A stretch of DNA of 64,000 bases. Origin: an uncultured SAR86 cluster bacterium (lineage in GTDB: Bacteria > Pseudomonadota > Gammaproteobacteria > Magnimaribacterales > D2472). Within the stretch, counting starts at the first letter, position 1; each line of letters begins with the position of its first letter. The notes under the pieces are model-generated. The model worked only from the letters and a program-made list of their open reading frames with translations. It was not told the origin of the DNA and made no database searches. Below, piece by piece: positions 26,947 through 35,487 of this stretch. Both the position numbers and the translations under genes were made by a program. The stretch spans positions 68,625 through 132,624 of the forward strand of contig CACKEY010000001.1 in the NCBI GenBank assembly GCA_902599315.1, written 5' to 3'.

Positions 26947-28210
26947 ATCAAGATTCCTGCTAGGAATCTTATGTATTTATGCTCTCAACTTAGAGGCAGT
27001 CAATAAGGTTTCTTTCCAAAATATTTCTGAGCTTGAGTCTGGAAACTTAAGAATAGTATTTAACTTAAATAAAATTGCTTTGATTAACTCATATGCCTTA
27101 GATGATCCTTCCAGGATAGTCATTGATTTAAAAAATACTGAAATTGGTGAGCCTATTCAATCTGAATCATTTTCACCAGTTAAATTAGTCAGAGCCAGTG
27201 AGGTTGGAGGCACTACTCGAATTGTGATCGATTTGAGAGGATCTGTGTATTGGAAAAAACCTTGGCAGATAAAACATAAAGATCGTATTGATTTGATTTT
27301 AGAGATTAAAAGAGACAAAAAGATTTCTCAAAATTTACGCGATATTGTTGTAGCTATAGATGCTGGTCATGGCGGCAGAGATCCAGGAGCTGTTGGAAAG
27401 AGTATCTTAGAAAAAGATATAACACTCTTGATCGCAAAAGAATTAGAGCGAACCTTAGAAAATACATATGGGTATAAACCTGAAATGATAAGGCCTGATG
27501 ATAGATTCGTAGACTTAGATGATAGATATCAAAATGCTAGAAAGCTTGGGGCTGACTTGTTCGTTTCTATTCATGCTGATGCTTTTAGGCTTTCATCTGT
27601 AAAGGGCGCATCTGTTTATGTTTGGGCAGAGGAAGCCTCTTCAATTACAGCAGCAACCTTATCAAAAGATAAATTAGCTTCCAGTCCGGAAGTACAATCA
27701 AAAATCGGTAAATTAGATGTAAGAGATTTTGATGAAGATGCAGCTCGAACTATCTATCAAATAGCTTATGAAGCCAAGATAGAAAGTAGTATTATTTTGG
27801 CAGAAAAAATATTAGAGCAACTGAAAAAAGATCCTTATACAAAGATGCATAAGCCGAACGTAGAATTTGCAGATTTCAGAGTTTTAAAATCAATAGATAT
27901 TCCATCCGTTCTTGTGGAATCTGGTTTCATTTCTAATCCAGATGATGCTAAAAGATTGGCAGGCAAAGCTGGAAGAAGGATGATTGCAAGAAGTATATTT
28001 TTAGGTATTCATAATTATTTTAAAATCAAACCTAAGCCTAATACTTTCATGGCATCTCTTCCAAAATATGTTGAATACGAAATTCAAAAAGGAGATGTAA
28101 TTTCAGAAATTGCAATACGTTTTGGTGTTACTATTGATGATATTATTAATTTAAATAAATTAAAAAATAAAAGTATTTATCCTGGGCAAATAATTCAAAT
28201 TTCAATCTAA
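26933..28210 (+). CDS. amiC: N-acetylmuramoyl-L-alanine amidase with AMIN and LysM domains
   Basis: Periplasmic zinc amidase that splits septal peptidoglycan. 425 residues: signal peptide (about 1-22), AMIN domain (about 24-115, septal targeting), Amidase_3 domain (about 135-355) with IDAGHGGRDPGAVG (His146), SIHADAF and VESGFISNPDD, and a C-terminal LysM domain (about 375-424, QKGDVISEIAIRFGV). The AmiB/AmiC choice is uncertain, and a C-terminal LysM is AmiB-like. In most relatives mutL follows, but here an SDR gene begins on the last base of the stop. Confidence 0.93.
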   Translation: MKITRSRFLLGILCIYALNLEAVNKVSFQNISELESGNLRIVFNLNKIALINSYALDDPSRIVIDLKNTEIGEPIQSESFSPVKLVRASEVGGTTRIVIDLRGSVYWKKPWQIKHKDRIDLILEIKRDKKISQNLRDIVVAIDAGHGGRDPGAVGKSILEKDITLLIAKELERTLENTYGYKPEMIRPDDRFVDLDDRYQNARKLGADLFVSIHADAFRLSSVKGASVYVWAEEASSITAATLSKDKLASSPEVQSKIGKLDVRDFDEDAARTIYQIAYEAKIESSIILAEKILEQLKKDPYTKMHKPNVEFADFRVLKSIDIPSVLVESGFISNPDDAKRLAGKAGRRMIARSIFLGIHNYFKIKPKPNTFMASLPKYVEYEIQKGDVISEIAIRFGVTIDDIINLNKLKNKSIYPGQIIQISI

Positions 28211-29073
28211 TGTGGGATCTTAAAAATAAAACAGTTGTCATTTCGGGAGCCACTAATGGTATTGGAAAAGCTGCAGCTATTGAGCTCTCAAAAGAATATC
28301 CGAAACTAATTTTTACCTATCGAAATGAAAGTCTAGCTAAGGGTCTTCTTGGTGAAATTAAAGATTTATCACCAGATACTCAAGTTCACTCAGTTTATTG
28401 TGACTTTTCAAATCAGGACTCTATTAAAAAATGTACTGAAGAAATCAATGGTCTTTGCGAAAGCATTGATGTCCTTGTTAATAATGCTGGTGTTGTAAAT
28501 ACTTCATATCACGAAACAAGTGACGGAATTGAAAATACATTTGCAGTCAATCATCTTGGATATTTTCTTTTTACTAACCTACTTTTGCACAAATTAAAGG
28601 GAGAGAATGAGACAAGAATTATAAATGTCTCTTCTGCTGCTCATTCATTTGTTAAAGAAATACAATGGGAGGATATAAATTTTAAAAATAATTTTAAGCA
28701 AGGTTTAAGATGTTATGGGCAATCTAAGCTTGCTAACTTACTTTTTACAAGATACCTAGCAATTAAATTATCCACAGAAAATATTTCAGTTAATGCAATT
28801 CATCCGGGGGGTGTAAACACCTCACTTGGAAGTCAAAATAAAGTTTGGTATAGCAAACCTTTAAGATTAATTTTAAGGCCCTTTTTTAGATCGCCATTGA
28901 AAGGTGCAGAGAGCATTATCTATCTTGCTACCAAGCAAGACGATGGAGTAACAGGAGAATACTTTGTTGATTCAAAAATACATAAGTCGTCCTCTTATTC
29001 AAAAAATCTTGAAGAAGCCCACAAGCTTTGGAGTCTTTCTGAAGAAATGGTTGGGCAAACATTTGATCTTTAG
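28210..29073 (+). CDS. Short-chain dehydrogenase/reductase, retinol-dehydrogenase-like
   Basis: 287 residues. NAD(P)-binding GATNGIGKA, NNAGVVN, and the catalytic pair in YGQSKLAN (Tyr169, Lys173). The overall pattern (FAVNHLGYFLFTNLLL, RIINVSSAAH, NAIHPGGVNT) is that of RDH11/WWOX-like SDRs. Substrate unknown. It overlaps amiC by one base and converges on priA with a 4-bp overlap. It occupies the usual place of mutL. Confidence 0.85.
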   Translation: MWDLKNKTVVISGATNGIGKAAAIELSKEYPKLIFTYRNESLAKGLLGEIKDLSPDTQVHSVYCDFSNQDSIKKCTEEINGLCESIDVLVNNAGVVNTSYHETSDGIENTFAVNHLGYFLFTNLLLHKLKGENETRIINVSSAAHSFVKEIQWEDINFKNNFKQGLRCYGQSKLANLLFTRYLAIKLSTENISVNAIHPGGVNTSLGSQNKVWYSKPLRLILRPFFRSPLKGAESIIYLATKQDDGVTGEYFVDSKIHKSSSYSKNLEEAHKLWSLSEEMVGQTFDL

Positions 29074-31046
29074 AACTCTGTAGGGTCAATATTAATACTC
29101 CATCGAACTTTTTTGAAAATTTTATTTTTGTCTGCTGTCAATGAGTTTGCTAGATCAGCTAAAAGCTTATTTAAACCCGTCCTAGTACTTGCCTGAATAA
29201 CCAAGTGATGATGATATGAGCCTCTTACTTTGGATTGCATAGCTGGAATAGGCCCAATGACAATGCAATTAGTGGCGTCAATGAATTTCTTTGTTTGAAT
29301 TAACATGTCTAGGTTTGTTTGAGCATTTGGAGATACTGCCTTAATGGTTGCTTCAAATGAATAAGGTGGCTGATTCATTAATTGGCGCTGCTTCATGAGC
29401 GATTTAGTAAAATTTAAATAATTTCCACTCCTAAGCTGCAATAAGTTCTGATCATTTGTGTACCTAGATTGAACCAGAACTGTTGCATTACCATCCAGAC
29501 GTCCTGCCCTGCCAGCAACCTGTATTAATTGTTGTCCCATTTCTTCTACAGCAGATGAATTTAGACTAGTAATGCCTTGGTCTACATCTACTGCTACAAC
29601 TAACTCTAAATTTGGAAAATCGTGTCCCTTAATAAGCATTTGAGTGCCTATAAGAATTCCTGTATCAGAATTATTGATCTTTGAGAGTATTGTTTCTAAG
29701 GAGCCAGCTTTTGTTGTTGAGTCCCGATCCAGCCTATAAATAGGTGAATTAGGAAAAATTTCTTTTAAGGTTTCCTCTAGTTGTTCTGTACCTGTTCCAT
29801 GAAAGGATAGCTGTGCTTTTGAGCAGCTTGGGCAATGAGTAGGAACTCCAAAGGCTGAATCACAGCGATGACAAATTAATCGAGAGGCTTGATAATGAAA
29901 TACTAAGCTTGAATCACAACTATTACACATGGCTTTCCAATCACAATATGAACATATGAATTGGGGCGCAAAGCCGCGCCGATTAATAAATATCATGGCT
30001 TGTTTTTTTTGATTAAGGGTTTGATTTATAGCCTCTATGGCCTGTGGAGCTAGGCCACTTACTAAGTTCACCTCATTAATATCAAGAATTGAAAATTTTG
30101 GAGGGCTTTTTTGAGTCACTCTCTTGGTTAAGCCAATAGATTGAAACTTCCTGTCTTCAACGAGTTTTAGTGTTCTCAGGGATGGAGTTGCGGAACCAAG
30201 GATTATTGGAATTTTAATTATTTGAGCTCGTTTAATTGCAATGTCTCTTGCAGAAAATTTAAAGCCTTCTTGTTGTTTATATGATGCATCATGCTCTTCA
30301 TCAACAATAATAAGTCCTAGTTTTGATGCTGGTAACATCACAGCAGAGCGTGTGCCAATAATAATTTTTATTTCACCGTTCTTAAATTTTTTCCAAACTT
30401 TGTAACGAGCAGCAGGCGTCATTTTAGAATGATAAATACCTACTAGATCTCCAAATTGATTTCTAACTCTGCTTTCCAGTTGAGGAGTTAAAGCAATTTC
30501 AGGAGCTAAAATCAAGACCGACTTATTGATTAATAATTTTTCATATATACATCTTATGTAAACCTCAGTCTTTCCTGAACCGGTCACTCCATATAAAAGA
30601 GTGGGCATGAAACCTTGCAGTTTATTTATAAACTTTACAGCTTTAACCTGCTCTGAATTTAAGGTTGTTTCAAAATCTAGATTCTGTTCTATTATCTTCT
30701 TGTTGTCATTTAAGATACTAACTTCAAAAGTATTTTTTGTTTGTCTAAGATGAGTAGGTAAAAATGAGATAACTACCTCTCCTATTGGATGTAAATAATA
30801 ATTAGATGCCCATTTAAAAATTTTAAGTTCTGTTTTAGAAAATACTGGCCCGTCATCTAGCACCATGTGTATTGATTTTGTTTTTATATCTGAGTCAGAA
30901 ACGGCCTCAATGACAACCCCCAGTTTATTTGTTTTACCAAATTTTACGGCAACTCTGGTGCCTGGAATAATCTCCTGATTAGAGTGATAGGTAAAGGTTT
31001 GCCTAATTGGTACAGCTATAGCTACATTGTAAAAAAATTTATTCAT
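29070..31046 (-). CDS. priA: Primosomal replication helicase PriA
   Basis: 3'-5' helicase that reloads the replisome at stalled forks. 658 residues, shorter than the 732 of E. coli. N-terminal 3'-DNA-end-binding domain, Walker A GVTGSGKT at 153-160 and DEEH at 249-252. A zinc region of paired cysteines (CSYCDWKAMCNSCDS, CHRCDS, CPSC) follows the aromatic-rich loop. It is divergent from rpmE as in E. coli. The 57-bp spacer plus the priA start region hold the rpmE promoter. Confidence 0.96.
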   Translation of the reverse strand: MNKFFYNVAIAVPIRQTFTYHSNQEIIPGTRVAVKFGKTNKLGVVIEAVSDSDIKTKSIHMVLDDGPVFSKTELKIFKWASNYYLHPIGEVVISFLPTHLRQTKNTFEVSILNDNKKIIEQNLDFETTLNSEQVKAVKFINKLQGFMPTLLYGVTGSGKTEVYIRCIYEKLLINKSVLILAPEIALTPQLESRVRNQFGDLVGIYHSKMTPAARYKVWKKFKNGEIKIIIGTRSAVMLPASKLGLIIVDEEHDASYKQQEGFKFSARDIAIKRAQIIKIPIILGSATPSLRTLKLVEDRKFQSIGLTKRVTQKSPPKFSILDINEVNLVSGLAPQAIEAINQTLNQKKQAMIFINRRGFAPQFICSYCDWKAMCNSCDSSLVFHYQASRLICHRCDSAFGVPTHCPSCSKAQLSFHGTGTEQLEETLKEIFPNSPIYRLDRDSTTKAGSLETILSKINNSDTGILIGTQMLIKGHDFPNLELVVAVDVDQGITSLNSSAVEEMGQQLIQVAGRAGRLDGNATVLVQSRYTNDQNLLQLRSGNYLNFTKSLMKQRQLMNQPPYSFEATIKAVSPNAQTNLDMLIQTKKFIDATNCIVIGPIPAMQSKVRGSYHHHLVIQASTRTGLNKLLADLANSLTADKNKIFKKVRWSINIDPTEF

Positions 31047-31052
31047 ATGTAT

Positions 31053-31080
31053 TTGTAAACCTAGCTGTATTTGTTATAGT
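31053..31080 (+). promoter_or_regulatory. Candidate sigma-70 promoter for rpmE
   Basis: TTGTAA (31053-31058), a 16-bp spacer and TATAGT (31075-31080, with an upstream TG as in extended -10 promoters) precede rpmE. The predicted start is near 31087, leaving a leader of about 17 nt. The element lies in the priA/rpmE divergent spacer. Read by eye and not tested against background. Confidence 0.45.
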
Positions 31081-31103
31081 GCTCATCCAAAATTTATTTT
31101 AAT

Positions 31104-31580
31104 ATGAAAACAGGCATACATCCTCAAACCCGTGAAGTGCTATTCCATGATGTTGGTGTAGACAAATACTTTCTTATTCGTTCGACTGTAAGCACAACTC
31201 AGACAAAAAAATGGGAGGACGGTAATACATATCCATATTATGTTCTTGATGTCTCCTCCGCTTCTCATCCTTTCTACACTGGTAAGCAAAAAATGCTTGA
31301 TTCTGGTGGAAGGGTGAAGAAATTCCAAGATCGTTTTGGTGCATCAGGCGCTTCAAAGCCTAAAGCTAAAAAAGCTGAAGCAAAAGCTGAGGAAGCCGCT
31401 GGAGAGGAAATAGCAGAAGAAGCAGTAGAGGCTCCTGTCGAAGAGGTTGTTAAAGAAACTGCTAAAGAAGCTGAAGTTGAAGACGTTGTTGAGGAAGCAC
31501 CTGCAGAAGAGGCTTCTGATGATAATGCTGAAACAGAAACTGATACTGAATCAGATAGCGAAAGCAAAGAAGACAAATAA
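31104..31580 (+). CDS. rpmE2: Ribosomal protein L31 type B with long acidic C-terminal tail
   Basis: Residues 1-82 match zinc-free L31 (type B): [27 protein letters not shown] and [15 protein letters not shown]. There is no CxxC, unlike type A. Normal length is 80-90 residues, but this gene runs to 158. The extra 75 residues start with a [10 protein letters not shown] stretch, then become strongly Glu/Asp/Ala/Val-rich with a Ser/Thr/Asp end. The codon frame is intact with no stop. The gene sits in the priA-adjacent place that normally holds rpmE. The tail would be exposed on the ribosome near the central protuberance, by family structure. Confidence 0.93.
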   Translation: MKTGIHPQTREVLFHDVGVDKYFLIRSTVSTTQTKKWEDGNTYPYYVLDVSSASHPFYTGKQKMLDSGGRVKKFQDRFGASGASKPKAKKAEAKAEEAAGEEIAEEAVEAPVEEVVKETAKEAEVEDVVEEAPAEEASDDNAETETDTESDSESKEDK

Positions 31581-31584
31581 ACCC

Positions 31585-32040
31585 TTACTCAACTCCCGAA
31601 CTACCAAATCCTTTAGTCCCTCTATCTGTTTCTGAGAAATACTCTACAACTCTTAATTTAGCTTGCTTGATTGGTACAAGAATCATTTGAGCAATTCTAT
31701 CACCGCTGCTGACTAAAAAATCTTCTGTCGATCTATTCCAAAGAGGCACTTTCAGCTCTCCCTGATAGTCAGAATCAATCAAGCCAACTAAGTTTCCCAT
31801 AACGATCCCATATTTTGAACCTAATCCAGATCTAGGTATCACTAAACCAGAAAGAGTTGGATCTTCTATGTAAATCGAAAAGCCTAATGGGATCAACTGA
31901 CAGTCTTGAGGTTTTAAAACAAAACTTTCCTCAACACATGCTCTTAAATCCAAACCTGCCGATCCTTCTGTGGAGTATTCTGGTAATGGAATAGAATCGC
32001 CTATAAGTGGGTTGAGAATTTTAACTTTCAAATCAATCAT
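31585..32040 (-). CDS. dut: Deoxyuridine 5'-triphosphate nucleotidohydrolase
   Basis: Trimeric dUTPase that makes dUMP and keeps uracil out of DNA. 151 residues, the standard length. The five motifs are visible: GSAGLDLRA (1), PRSGLG (2), [13 protein letters not shown] (3), GDRIAQMI (4) and C-terminal [10 protein letters not shown] (5). The start overlaps the sixA stop by 8 bp. Only 4 bp separate its end from the convergent rpmE end, with no visible terminator. Confidence 0.97.
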   Translation of the reverse strand: MIDLKVKILNPLIGDSIPLPEYSTEGSAGLDLRACVEESFVLKPQDCQLIPLGFSIYIEDPTLSGLVIPRSGLGSKYGIVMGNLVGLIDSDYQGELKVPLWNRSTEDFLVSSGDRIAQMILVPIKQAKLRVVEYFSETDRGTKGFGSSGVE

Positions 32041-32527
32041 GGTTGAGTTCCTTGGGAGTAATTAATGATTCGAGATTTAATATACCAGTATCTATATCTT
32101 TCCAATGATTAAAATTAGTAATTTTTGCAAAAGCGCAGGTTGGAAACTTCACAATAGATTGATTGGTTAATTGTTCTGTAAGAATATGTAGTCCTGGATT
32201 ATGACCGATAACCAGTAAATTGTTTATTTCGTTATCTTGTTCCTTAATTAACTGAGTAAGGCTTGATGGCGATGCATGATATATAGATTCTTTTAAAGTA
32301 GTTGTTGGAAAATAGTCAAGGGAACTCAGCACAAGATCAAGAGTTGATTGTGTTCTTTCGCTTGGACTAGATAAGACCAAATCAAATGTAATGTTATGTT
32401 TTTGTATGTATTCAGATAATAAAATTGCATTGGATATTCCTCTTTTAGACAATGGGCGGTCAAAATCTGCAAGCGCTGCATTGTCCCAACTAGATTTGGC
32501 ATGCCTAAGTAAAAATAAATTTTTCAT
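32033..32527 (-). CDS. sixA: SixA-like phosphohistidine phosphatase
   Basis: Histidine-phosphatase-superfamily protein of 164 residues. The N-terminal LRHAKSSWD carries the catalytic His (residue 9) of the RHA variant typical of Six[11 protein letters not shown] and a late VIGHNPGL with the second His are also present. E. coli SixA acts on phosphohistidine in PTS/HPt proteins, and the target here is unknown. Overlaps dut by 8 bp. Confidence 0.88.
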   Translation of the reverse strand: MKNLFLLRHAKSSWDNAALADFDRPLSKRGISNAILLSEYIQKHNITFDLVLSSPSERTQSTLDLVLSSLDYFPTTTLKESIYHASPSSLTQLIKEQDNEINNLLVIGHNPGLHILTEQLTNQSIVKFPTCAFAKITNFNHWKDIDTGILNLESLITPKELNHD

Positions 32528-32543
32528 TCTTATTCATTCTATC

Positions 32544-32570
32544 TTGCTAAGACTCTCTATGTCCTATAAA
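32544..32570 (+). promoter_or_regulatory. Candidate promoter for rpmB
   Basis: TTGCTA (32544-32549), a short 15-bp spacer and TATAAA (32565-32570) with a GC-containing discriminator (ATCGCG) lie directly before rpmB. The predicted start near 32577 would leave a leader of only about 5 nt. The spacing is sub-optimal, so confidence is low. Confidence 0.35.
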
Positions 32571-32581
32571 ATCGCGTTTCT

Positions 32582-32818
32582 ATGAGTAAAGTATGTCAAG
32601 TCACTGGGAAAATGCCTCAAAGCGGTAATCACGTTTCCCATGCGAATAACCGTGTGAAAAGGAAGTTTCTTCCTAATCTTCATTCGCACAAATTTTGGGT
32701 TGAATCAGAGAATAGATTTGTAACTTTGAAGCTCTCGACTAAAGGTATGCGCATCATAGACAAAAAAGGCATAGATGAGGTTCTTAAAGATATGAGATCT
32801 CGCGGTGAAAAAGTCTAA
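32582..32818 (+). CDS. rpmB: Ribosomal protein L28
   Basis: 78 residues, same length as E. coli L28. [20 protein letters not shown] at the N terminus, then the [15 protein letters not shown] motif and a C-terminal [13 protein letters not shown]. Structural protein of the 50S subunit. In most gammaproteobacteria rpmG (L33) follows at once. Here a convergent SDR gene begins on the next base, so rpmG must be elsewhere or absent. Confidence 0.97.
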   Translation: MSKVCQVTGKMPQSGNHVSHANNRVKRKFLPNLHSHKFWVESENRFVTLKLSTKGMRIIDKKGIDEVLKDMRSRGEKV

Positions 32819-33700
32819 CTAATAAACTACTGCCTCCGAGAAATCTCTAGGCCCCCCAAGACTTTCCCTATCACTCTTAGGAGTACAATCATCAACATCT
32901 TCGACTCCATATTGATTTCCAACTTCTGCAGCCAAAAGCGTTTTTCCAGATAACTTCATTAATTTTGGATCATCGTATAACTCATTAATTACTAAGCCAG
33001 CATATTCTTGACTGGCGGCACCCTTCAAAAACTCTGCATATTGCTCTCCATGCATTTCGCTCACCTTCTGAGTCTTCTCATCTTTTACTATTCCAGACCA
33101 CAATGATAATGAGCATATATCATGGGGCTTTAGGTCATAAGCCATATCAAAAGCCATTTTATCTATCCCAGCTTTTTGTGCGCCATAGATGGGCCCATGC
33201 ATGTAACACATGGCTCCATGAGAGGAAATTTGAACTATAAGCTTGCCTCTGCTTGCAATCATCAAGGGAGTAAGCGCATGAGACAACAAATAATTTGATT
33301 TAAGTCCAACATCCATCACAGACCAAAGATCCACAGATTTTTCCCAATAAGGTTTTGGCTGAACAAGATCATCATGAATCTGGCATGCTGAGTGAATTAA
33401 AAGATCTAACTGACCAAACTCTTTTTTTATAAAGTCAGAAAGATCCAAAATTTCTTTTGGATTATTCAAATCTATTGAATAAGCAACACCGCGTGCCCCT
33501 TTGGCATCAATTTTTTCAACTGTTTCATCGAGACTACTTTGAATCTCAAATCCGAATTGCTGAACTGTTGATCCCTTTTTTTGACTTCTTGCAGCGCAGA
33601 TAATCGTATCACCATTTCTAGCCATTCCTTCAGCAATACCTTTACCTACTCCCCTGCTAGCACCTGTAACTAAAATTACTCTTTTATTTTTATTAGTCAT
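32819..33700 (-). CDS. Short-chain dehydrogenase/reductase, DHRS1-like
   Basis: 293 residues. NAD(P) loop TGASRGVGKGIA, then an Asp-Leu-Asn segment after SIDLNNP, an active-site Ser in ISSHGA, and Tyr-Lys in YGAQKAG. The long loop and tail (DCTPKSDRESLGG) give it the DHRS1-like shape rather than a FabG-type enzyme. Substrate unknown. It starts 27 bp from the divergent maf gene and its stop touches the rpmB stop. Confidence 0.83.
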   Translation of the reverse strand: MTNKNKRVILVTGASRGVGKGIAEGMARNGDTIICAARSQKKGSTVQQFGFEIQSSLDETVEKIDAKGARGVAYSIDLNNPKEILDLSDFIKKEFGQLDLLIHSACQIHDDLVQPKPYWEKSVDLWSVMDVGLKSNYLLSHALTPLMIASRGKLIVQISSHGAMCYMHGPIYGAQKAGIDKMAFDMAYDLKPHDICSLSLWSGIVKDEKTQKVSEMHGEQYAEFLKGAASQEYAGLVINELYDDPKLMKLSGKTLLAAEVGNQYGVEDVDDCTPKSDRESLGGPRDFSEAVVY

Positions 33701-33727
33701 ATTATTCTCCTGTTAAAATTGTAATGG

Positions 33728-34324
33728 ATGATCTATCTAGCCTCCAAATCACCTCGAAGAACTGAACTTCTGCAGCAAATTGGTGTTAAGCATCAAATCT
33801 TAGATATCGATGTTGACGAAAAAATTAATCGCTCTAATTCTCCTCAAGACAATGTCAGGGCTCTGTCAGTTTTAAAATGTCAGGAAGGGGTTCGCAAAAT
33901 TATTTCTGAGGGTAAATCTTCATATCCTGTTCTTGCCGCAGATACTATTGTTGTTTTAGGAGATAAAATTTTTGGTAAGCCTCGAGAAGAATCTGATGCG
34001 ATTAGCATGTTACTTGAACTTTCTGGAAAAACTCATCTAGTAATGACTGCGGTGACCATTGGCATCATGACTGAAGAAGAAGCTAAATTCCACACAATTA
34101 GTGTTTCATCGAAGGTTGAATTTTCAAAATTAACTGCGAGTGATTGCAAGGAATACTGCGATACTGGTGAGCCGTTTGATAAAGCAGGTGGCTATGGAAT
34201 TCAGGGATATGGATCTGCTTTTATAAAAAAAATAAACGGCAGCTATTCTAATATTGTTGGTTTGCCCATTCATGAAGTGGTTCAACTTCTAAAAGAGTTA
34301 GAGATTCCATATTGGAATAAATAA
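33728..34324 (+). CDS. maf: Maf/YhdE-type nucleoside triphosphate pyrophosphatase
   Basis: House-cleaning enzyme that hydrolyses dTTP/UTP or modified NTPs, 198 residues. SKSPRRTELLQQIG at the N terminus, DTIVVLGDKIFGKP with the catalytic Asp, and DKAGGYGIQGYG are the family motifs. The DTIV and GYGIQG versions agree with the dTTP/UTP-specific YhdE branch. Seven bases separate it from the convergent ubiH end. Confidence 0.94.
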   Translation: MIYLASKSPRRTELLQQIGVKHQILDIDVDEKINRSNSPQDNVRALSVLKCQEGVRKIISEGKSSYPVLAADTIVVLGDKIFGKPREESDAISMLLELSGKTHLVMTAVTIGIMTEEEAKFHTISVSSKVEFSKLTASDCKEYCDTGEPFDKAGGYGIQGYGSAFIKKINGSYSNIVGLPIHEVVQLLKELEIPYWNK

Positions 34325-34331
34325 TAGTTTT

Positions 34332-35480
34332 TTAAATTTTGTGCATACCTGATGCATGCAAAATAAAGTTTTTCTTTAAAAAACTTATATTATCAACCAT
34401 CTTTAATCCTACATTACGACCCAACCTTAAGTATGGATTATCTTGCTGGAAGAGATTAAAAAGAAAATCGACTCCCTTGATCATTGATGCATTCAATGTT
34501 TTCCTTCTAAGCTCATATTTCTTCAAAAAAGCTAGTTTACCAATCTCTTGATCTGCATTAATGGCTCTTTCAATTTCTTCAGCAAGAATCATAGCATCTG
34601 AAATTCCTAAATTTATGCCCTGACCTGCCAATGGATGAATAGAATGAGCAGCATCAGCAATGATGCAAACACCATGATCACAGTACTCATTTAGATGATG
34701 AGCCGATAATGGAAATGACAATAATTCACTGCTCACTTTCATACGGCAAGATATTTTTTTTTCAAATTTTTCTAAATGTTGTGCAATGTTATCTTTATTT
34801 AAATCAGCGGCAAGCTCTTTCGGCATTGACCAAACTACTGAAAATTGATTAATATCTGAATCATTTTTATATGGCATCAATGCAAAAATCTCTTGTTCGT
34901 AAAACACTTGAATGGCCTTATCTTCACTTATATCAGGTATTTCAACCAGGAAGGTTTTGGCAATTTGTTGATAATCTCGAGAAAAATTTTCTGAGGCAAC
35001 AGACTTAGCCAAAGTAGAATTTCTGCCTTCAGCAATCACAAGAAGATCTGTATCAAGAATTGTTTCATTGCTTAATGAAACATTAACTTTTGAATCTTTG
35101 AGCTGAAAAGAAGTTACTTCATCGCCAATGGATGTAAAAGATTCAACCTTAGTAGCTAATGCTTGTCTTAAATCATTGAAGCCAAATACTTTCGCTAAAT
35201 ATTCTATATTTGCTTCTTTTGAGTTAAAAGATAATTTTCCAGATCCAGACCCATCAAAAATATTCATTTCTTGAATTGCAGATGAGGAAGTTGTAACGCC
35301 TAATTGATCCAGTCTTTCGCAGGCACTTAAATTTAGTGTCAATGACCTTATGTGATCATCTTTAGAAGCAATGTAAGGATTTTTTTCAATGATTTGAAAA
35401 GGTATGTCCCGAGCAGCTAGCTCTAGACCCAAAAAGGATCCAACAATTCCGCCTCCAGAAATTAATACAGATTGGGTCAT
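34332..35480 (-). CDS. ubiH: UbiH/COQ6-family FAD-dependent hydroxylase (ubiquinone pathway)
   Basis: Flavin monooxygenase hydroxylating the ubiquinone ring. 382 residues. N-terminal SGGGIVGSFLGLELA binds FAD, AEGRNSTLAKS is the DG-like motif, and ADAAHSIHPLAGQGINLG is the second FAD motif, in the form shared by UbiH, UbiI and UbiF. The location right after pepP supports UbiH. The usual second hydroxylase gene (ubiI) is not next to it. Co-transcribed with pepP (7-bp gap). Confidence 0.9.
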   Translation of the reverse strand: MTQSVLISGGGIVGSFLGLELAARDIPFQIIEKNPYIASKDDHIRSLTLNLSACERLDQLGVTTSSSAIQEMNIFDGSGSGKLSFNSKEANIEYLAKVFGFNDLRQALATKVESFTSIGDEVTSFQLKDSKVNVSLSNETILDTDLLVIAEGRNSTLAKSVASENFSRDYQQIAKTFLVEIPDISEDKAIQVFYEQEIFALMPYKNDSDINQFSVVWSMPKELAADLNKDNIAQHLEKFEKKISCRMKVSSELLSFPLSAHHLNEYCDHGVCIIADAAHSIHPLAGQGINLGISDAMILAEEIERAINADQEIGKLAFLKKYELRRKTLNASMIKGVDFLFNLFQQDNPYLRLGRNVGLKMVDNISFLKKNFILHASGMHKI

Positions 35481-35487
35481 ATCAATT

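Noticed and set aside
31274-31576. 100-codon Ser/Ala-rich frame on the minus strand
   Set aside because: It is the exact antisense of the acidic L31 tail. Its Ser/Ala composition follows from the complement of Glu/Ala codons, and no family motif is present.
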